Assembly: GCA_900540275.1 (NCBI GenBank)
Contig: UQFO01000010.1
Location: forward strand, 9,894-73,893
Length of the DNA: 64,000 nucleotides
Direction: 5' to 3'
DNA from: an uncultured Oscillospiraceae bacterium
GTDB lineage: Bacteria > Bacillota > Clostridia > Oscillospirales > Acutalibacteraceae
The notes beneath the pieces are model-generated. The model was given only the letters and a program-made list of their open reading frames with translations. It was not told where the DNA came from and ran no database searches. A program made the position numbers and the translations under genes. Positions 60,159 to 64,000 of the stretch are shown one piece after another. The number at the start of each line of letters is the position of its first letter. Position 1 is the first letter of the stretch.

Positions 60159-60281
60159 CGCTTGTACGAACATGTATATTTTTATAGAGAGATATCTGTG
60201 AATTTTCGATTCCCTCTTTTCTATTCGCTGGATTTATGATATAATGAACCAACATCATCGTAAATGAAAGGAATTACTAGA

Positions 60282-60857
60282 ATGGACGTCATTATAAAAC
60301 TGTTTCAGACCCAGTGGATGTTTCTGGCCGCTGCCGTCGTTATTATAGCGGCGATGTTCCTCGTCAAAAAATTTGCTCCGCAGATATATAAAAAATTCTG
60401 TATGATTGCGCTTGCTGTAACGGTGGTTGCACTAATTTTATTTGCGCTCATATTCAAACTGCCTGACCTGTTTCTCCTCATACCGATTTTTATACTCTGC
60501 TGTGAATTGTTTGGCTACGATATTACAGGCAAAATCGTCATTGTGTTCCTCGTCGACTATATCCTGATTTGCCTTCTGAATTTTGCTTTTGTCAGCGGGT
60601 GGATTAATAATGTAATCGATACGATTATTTTCTTTGCGCTCCAGGTCGCAACAGCCATTTGCGCAGGCCTTGTGCTTGACCGCCACCTAACCATTCTTAA
60701 AATGAAAAAGAAGGCTGCGCTAGAAGCGAAAAAGCAGGAGGAGCTTGCGCAGAATGAAGAGCTGGACAGCCATATCGATGATGTATTTGAGAAATACAAG
60801 CAGGATACGGATTCTTCCGGGCAAAAGGAAAACGACGAAAACAAGCCGGAACTATAA
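60282..60857 (+). CDS. Membrane protein of unknown function with charged tail
   Basis: ATG 60282 follows AAAGGAATT; a TATAAT is at 60240. The 191-residue protein has about four membrane helices (residues about 8-135) and a C-terminal charged helix rich in K and E (MKKKAALEAKKQEELAQ) that is probably cytosolic coiled coil. I do not recognise a family. A strong terminator follows, so it is monocistronic. Confidence 0.65.
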   Translation: MDVIIKLFQTQWMFLAAAVVIIAAMFLVKKFAPQIYKKFCMIALAVTVVALILFALIFKLPDLFLLIPIFILCCELFGYDITGKIVIVFLVDYILICLLNFAFVSGWINNVIDTIIFFALQVATAICAGLVLDRHLTILKMKKKAALEAKKQEELAQNEELDSHIDDVFEKYKQDTDSSGQKENDENKPEL

Positions 60858-60872
60858 TAAGGCGCATAATGC

Positions 60873-60908
60873 AAAGGCGGAACGAAAAACCTTCGTTCCG
60901 CCTTTTTA
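60873..60908. terminator. Terminator of the 60-kb membrane protein gene
   Basis: AAAGGCGGAACGAA pairs with TTCGTTCCGCCTTT, then TTT. Confidence 0.9.
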
Positions 60909-60961
60909 CGTCCGGCAGGCGCCGGGCGTTTATTTTTGCTGCATTTTACACGCGTTCTACC

Positions 60962-61741
60962 TTATTTGACCGCTTTTACCTTAATCCTGCTGAACGTTTC
61001 GAAGCACGTACCGTCCGGCTGCAGCGTTTTATGCAGCATCTCGTCAATCACTTCGCTTCGGAACCGTTCCTTTAAACCGGCGGGAACCACTGTCAAAAAC
61101 GGAACAATCGTAGGTTGGTCTAACCATCTTATCATTTCATCGGCACTCTCAAAATACCGGTCCACATGTTCTTCCGTTACCTCAAACTCAGAAAATGCGG
61201 CTTGGCTGATTAATTTTTGATACTCTGGTTTTGAAGGCATAAACCACGGCCATTCAAAATCGCGGAAATAATCCGTGTATTTGTCCTCCCGCATTTTTTT
61301 CCGTATGACTTTAAAAAAGTTCGTGCAGGTTCCGTCTCCCGCAAAATTCCAAAAAATCCTGCCGCCTGGTTTTAAAGCGGTAAAGCTTGCGTTTAAAAGC
61401 CTTTCGTGATTCTTTATCCAATGCAGCGCGGCGTTTGAGTAAATAATATCGAACCTGTTTACAAAGTCCATTTCGTTCATGTCCAGCCGCATGAATTCAA
61501 GATTAGCCCTTCTCAGCTTTTTCGCGGTTTGAATCATCCCATCAGAAGCGTCAACTCCCAGGACATACCCGCGCGGCGTGAGCACAGCCAGCTGTTCTGT
61601 AAGAATCCCGTCACCGCATCCCAAATCCAATATGGATTCATCGCCTTTTAAATCGAGCTGCGCAATCAATTTGCCGCCCCACTCTTTTTGGTGCTTTGAA
61701 GCTTCCTTATACTTTTCTCCGTTGAATTCATATGTCTGCAT
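60962..61741 (-). CDS. SAM-dependent methyltransferase (Tam-like)
   Basis: This 259-residue protein has motif I ILDLGCGDGILTEQL (about 37-51), VLGVDASDGMI, and IIYSNAALHWIKN, the pattern of trans-aconitate 2-methyltransferase-like enzymes. The substrate may differ. It is convergent with the membrane-protein gene. Confidence 0.88.
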   Translation of the reverse strand: MQTYEFNGEKYKEASKHQKEWGGKLIAQLDLKGDESILDLGCGDGILTEQLAVLTPRGYVLGVDASDGMIQTAKKLRRANLEFMRLDMNEMDFVNRFDIIYSNAALHWIKNHERLLNASFTALKPGGRIFWNFAGDGTCTNFFKVIRKKMREDKYTDYFRDFEWPWFMPSKPEYQKLISQAAFSEFEVTEEHVDRYFESADEMIRWLDQPTIVPFLTVVPAGLKERFRSEVIDEMLHKTLQPDGTCFETFSRIKVKAVK

Positions 61742-61912
61742 TGAAAGATACCTCCCTGTAAGCTAAACAGCTTTGTATCAATTTAATGCTTTTCCTCTGA
61801 ATTGTCAATGCCTCGTCCGCGTTTTCTTTCTAAATATCAGTTAATGAGTGGAAAACGCGCTTTCCCCGTAAACTCCTGATAAGCTCTATTTTTATTTTTA
61901 AAATATAAAACT

Positions 61913-61942
61913 GTATATTTCTTTTTCTCCGCGGCAAAGATA
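61913..61942 (+). promoter_or_regulatory. Sigma-F/sigma-G-like sporulation promoter
   Basis: GTATA (61913-61917), 15-bp spacer, GGCAAAGATA (61933-61942). The -10 agrees with the sigma-F form GGNRANANTW at nine of ten positions. Confidence 0.6.
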
Positions 61943-61995
61943 CTAATACGAATAAAGAACTGGTTTTATACCTTTATCAGCAGGAGGTTTTTGTT

Positions 61996-62787
61996 GTGGA
62001 AAATATACCGGAGAATAATAACAGCAATCAGGAAAATGAAAAGGATACCGCAAATCCCGGCACAAAGAAGAAAAAATACAGCAAGGGCTTTTATGTGGCG
62101 CTTGCCTTTTGCCTGTTGGCAATGGGGGCCGCCGCGTGGACGACCTACAGCAGCGTGTCCGACTATATGAAGCCCGCGCCCATTGTGGAGAAGACTACAA
62201 CGGCTAGTACCAGCAAGGATAAGCAGGCGGGCGTAAATGTCAGCGGCGTACCGGCGAACGATACGACCGACCCGACGACTGCTGCTTCCGCCCAGACACA
62301 GCCGACCGACGCGCCGACACAGCCCTCGACCGACAGCGCAACAGAAAGTGCGACAGAAGCAGCTTCATCCAAAGAACTTGTATTTCCAGTTGGAGATAAA
62401 ATCGTTAAGGAATACAGCGGCGATACGCCCGTCTATTCCAAAACCTTCAAGGATTGGCGTCTGCATAAGGGGATTGACCTTGCCGCAAGTAAGGGCGACA
62501 GCGTACAGTCAATCGACGATGGCACTGTTTTCGAAATAAAAAAGGACAGTACGCTCGGTACTGTTATCTCGGTTGAGCACAATTCCGGTTTTGTCGCGTA
62601 TTACTGCGGCGTCAAAGCCGGCGATAATGTCAAGGAAGGCACGCATTTGTCGGCCGGCGATGTTTTAGGCACAGTCGACCAAATACCGGGTGAAAGCAAA
62701 GACGAAGCGCATCTCCATCTTGAGATTAAAATGGATGGAAAAAATGTAAACCCGTCTGAAATCCTGAATAAGAAGGCCGATGCCTGA
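61996..62787 (+). CDS. SpoIIQ-like membrane-anchored M23 (LytM) protein
   Basis: A GTG at 61996 after AGGAGG gives 263 residues. A short cytosolic N-terminus is followed by one membrane helix (about 34-52), a T/P/A-rich linker, and a LytM domain (about 130-255) with the zinc motifs HKGIDLA and HLHLEI, both intact. Size and layout match the forespore protein SpoIIQ, which pairs with SpoIIIAH of the mother cell, and a sigma-F-like promoter precedes the gene. A general cell-wall endopeptidase remains possible. Confidence 0.72.
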   Translation: MENIPENNNSNQENEKDTANPGTKKKKYSKGFYVALAFCLLAMGAAAWTTYSSVSDYMKPAPIVEKTTTASTSKDKQAGVNVSGVPANDTTDPTTAASAQTQPTDAPTQPSTDSATESATEAASSKELVFPVGDKIVKEYSGDTPVYSKTFKDWRLHKGIDLAASKGDSVQSIDDGTVFEIKKDSTLGTVISVEHNSGFVAYYCGVKAGDNVKEGTHLSAGDVLGTVDQIPGESKDEAHLHLEIKMDGKNVNPSEILNKKADA

Positions 62788-62838
62788 ATAGATTGAATAT
62801 GGAAGCCCTGCCCCCGCCAGCGTTACAGGGGCACAGAA

Positions 62839-62882
62839 AAGGGAGAAGAAGGAACACGGCGTTCGTGTCCGTTCTTCTCCCT
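62839..62882. terminator. Bidirectional terminator
   Basis: AAGGGAGAAG plus GGAACACG pair with CGTGTCC plus CTTCTCCCTT around a short loop, between the convergent M23 and kinase-like genes. Confidence 0.85.
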
Positions 62883-62903
62883 TGTTTATTTGAGGTTAGG
62901 GTA

Positions 62904-63530
62904 TTAATAATTCGCTTCGCGGATTTTTACATAACCGGCGATAAGCTCCACCGCCTGCTCTAACGTCAGCTTGCCGCTATTGACGCATAAATCGTAGTTT
63001 TCCGGCGCGCTCCACTTGCGGTTGGAATAGAAATTATAGTAGTTCGCCCTCGTCTTATCCGTTTTACGGACAGCCGATTCCGCTTTATCCTCCGGAACAC
63101 CGCGTACCTTGATAGCGCGCTGGATACGGTAATCAATGTCCGCGTGGATAAACAGGCTGATGCAGTTTTTGCGGTCCTTCAATACATAATCGGCACAGCG
63201 CCCTACAATCACACATGGCTCCTCTGCCAGCTGTTTAATGATTTTATGCTGGAGGAGATAGAGCTGGTCGTTGACCGGGAGGTCGCGAATCGGCGCGTAT
63301 CCTGAGCCGAGATTATAGATGCCCATTGAAAGGCTGTAAAGCAGGCTGTTCGTAGCGCGCTCATCAACGTTTTCAAATATTTCAGGATTTACGCCGCTTT
63401 CTTTGGCCGCCAGCGAAATCAATTCCTTATCATAAAATTTTATTCCAAGCTTTTCAGCAGCCGCCTTGCCTATCTCCCGGCCGCCGCTTCCGAACTGTCT
63501 TCCTATCGTAATGACCGATTTACAACTCAT
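62904..63530 (-). CDS. Cytidylate-kinase-like protein
   Basis: The ATG at 63530 lies 7 nt from GGAGG. The 208-residue protein opens ITIGRQFGSGGREIG, a P-loop typical of the cytidylate_kin2 group, and has IVGRCADYVL and the lid-like RIQRAIKVRGV. It may phosphorylate a nucleotide, but these proteins are not the classical Cmk and their substrate is not proven. Confidence 0.88.
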   Translation of the reverse strand: MSCKSVITIGRQFGSGGREIGKAAAEKLGIKFYDKELISLAAKESGVNPEIFENVDERATNSLLYSLSMGIYNLGSGYAPIRDLPVNDQLYLLQHKIIKQLAEEPCVIVGRCADYVLKDRKNCISLFIHADIDYRIQRAIKVRGVPEDKAESAVRKTDKTRANYYNFYSNRKWSAPENYDLCVNSGKLTLEQAVELIAGYVKIREANY

Positions 63531-63759
63531 CAAAAAACCTCCGTCGTTATATTTGGATTACTTTGTACATATTATAGCATTTTTTGCTTAAAAAACTATA
63601 TGAAAAACTGCATAAATTTTATTTGTTTATTTTAGTGAATTAAATCAGCGTAAAGCAGCACATTTTGTTAAACGCCTGCGGGGTACCCGCATAATATATT
63701 GATACTGTTATTGCTGTTTGATAAAGTTTCACTACACTAAAAAAAATTTAAAAATTATC
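63531..63759. other. Intergenic region before the rRNA-type promoters
   Basis: AT-rich; no gene or clear structure seen. Confidence 0.5.
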
Positions 63760-63788
63760 TTGACTTTTGTCGAACCCTTTCGTATAAT
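63760..63788 (+). promoter_or_regulatory. Probable rRNA operon promoter P1
   Basis: TTGACT (63760-63765), 17-bp spacer, TATAAT (63783-63788). Confidence 0.75.
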
Positions 63789-63789
63789 A

Positions 63790-64000
63790 GAACAGCTGTC
63801 CGAGAGGGGAGACAAGGGTAAAGCAAAGGAAAGATAAAAAAGCCCTTGACAAAAAGGAGTGTATGTAGTAAGATAATATACACGCCGCTCGGAGAAGGAC
63901 GTGCTTTTTTACCTGTGGAAGCAGGCGGAAAAAGACGGATTTTGCAGGGCAGTAACAGGACCTTGAAAATTAAACAACGCAATCATAGTAAAGAAACCCG
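63790..64000 (+). other. Probable rRNA operon leader, cut by the window
   Basis: Tandem strong promoters are followed by CCTTGAAAATTAAACAACG, a phrase typical of pre-16S leaders in Clostridia. No coding frame is present. The 16S gene would start beyond 64000. Confidence 0.6.
63846..63877 (+). promoter_or_regulatory. Probable rRNA operon promoter P2
   Basis: TTGACA (63846-63851) followed by TAAGAT (63869-63874, 17-bp spacer) or GATAAT three bases further on. Confidence 0.65.

Overview
The window looks like chromosomal DNA of a spore-forming, low-to-mid GC Clostridia of the Oscillospirales (Ruminococcaceae/Acutalibacteraceae-like). Evidence: Firmicutes-type genes (tmcAL, dnaD plus a DnaC/DnaI loader, ymfF/ymfH, the ribosomal cysteine protease prp between rplU and rpmA, mrnC, yitT), a SpoIIQ-like protein with a sigma-F-like promoter, ECF vitamin transport, and secreted starch-acting proteins with type I dockerins. 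No cohesin or scaffoldin is present, so the dockerin partners must be encoded elsewhere.

Layout. 0-9 kb: tmcAL (partial), ackA, a large dockerin/SLH-like/leucine-rich-repeat surface protein, dnaD-dnaC, tRNA-Gly, a PHP phosphoesterase, a TSCPD protein and tRNA-Leu. 9-13 kb: accessory stretch with a secreted tandem CBM21 starch-binding protein, a c-di-GMP-I-type riboswitch candidate in front of a decayed gene, a cold-shock gene with a leader terminator, and an AT-rich SRA-HNH restriction-like gene whose HNH histidines are lost. 13-23 kb: conserved housekeeping (M16 peptidase pair, lgt, folD, rplU-prp-rpmA, obgE, mrnC, yitT, rpsF-ssb-rpsR). 23-25 kb: small minus-strand secreted proteins.

25-36 kb is the starch region: a membrane-anchored pullulanase, a dockerin-bearing pullulanase with MucBP and starch-binding modules, and two secreted starch-binding proteins, one with a dockerin. 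They are preceded by a long noncoding stretch with three 17-bp palindromes, and a related palindrome lies before the SpaA-repeat protein at 37.9 kb. Between convergent genes at 35.9-36.6 kb lies a striking irregular array of 18 copies of a 17-bp motif. 36-41 kb: SRPBCC, GNAT, a nine-repeat SpaA/CnaB protein without visible export signals, and a small XRE/ImmA-like pair. 41-45 kb: an ECF transporter operon (T, fused AA', S).

45-54 kb (minus strand): methyltransferase, gluQ, GNAT, a Cache-GGDEF diguanylate cyclase and a giant DUF11-repeat protein. 54-64 kb: tRNA-Leu, HAD phosphatase, a clear c-di-GMP-I-type riboswitch plus terminator controlling a secreted protein, a sirtuin, htpG, a membrane protein, a methyltransferase, a SpoIIQ-like M23 protein, a cytidylate-kinase-like protein, and finally tandem promoters and a leader that look like the start of an rRNA operon. 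Two connecting themes are extracellular starch capture by dockerin proteins and c-di-GMP signalling (one cyclase, two riboswitch candidates).
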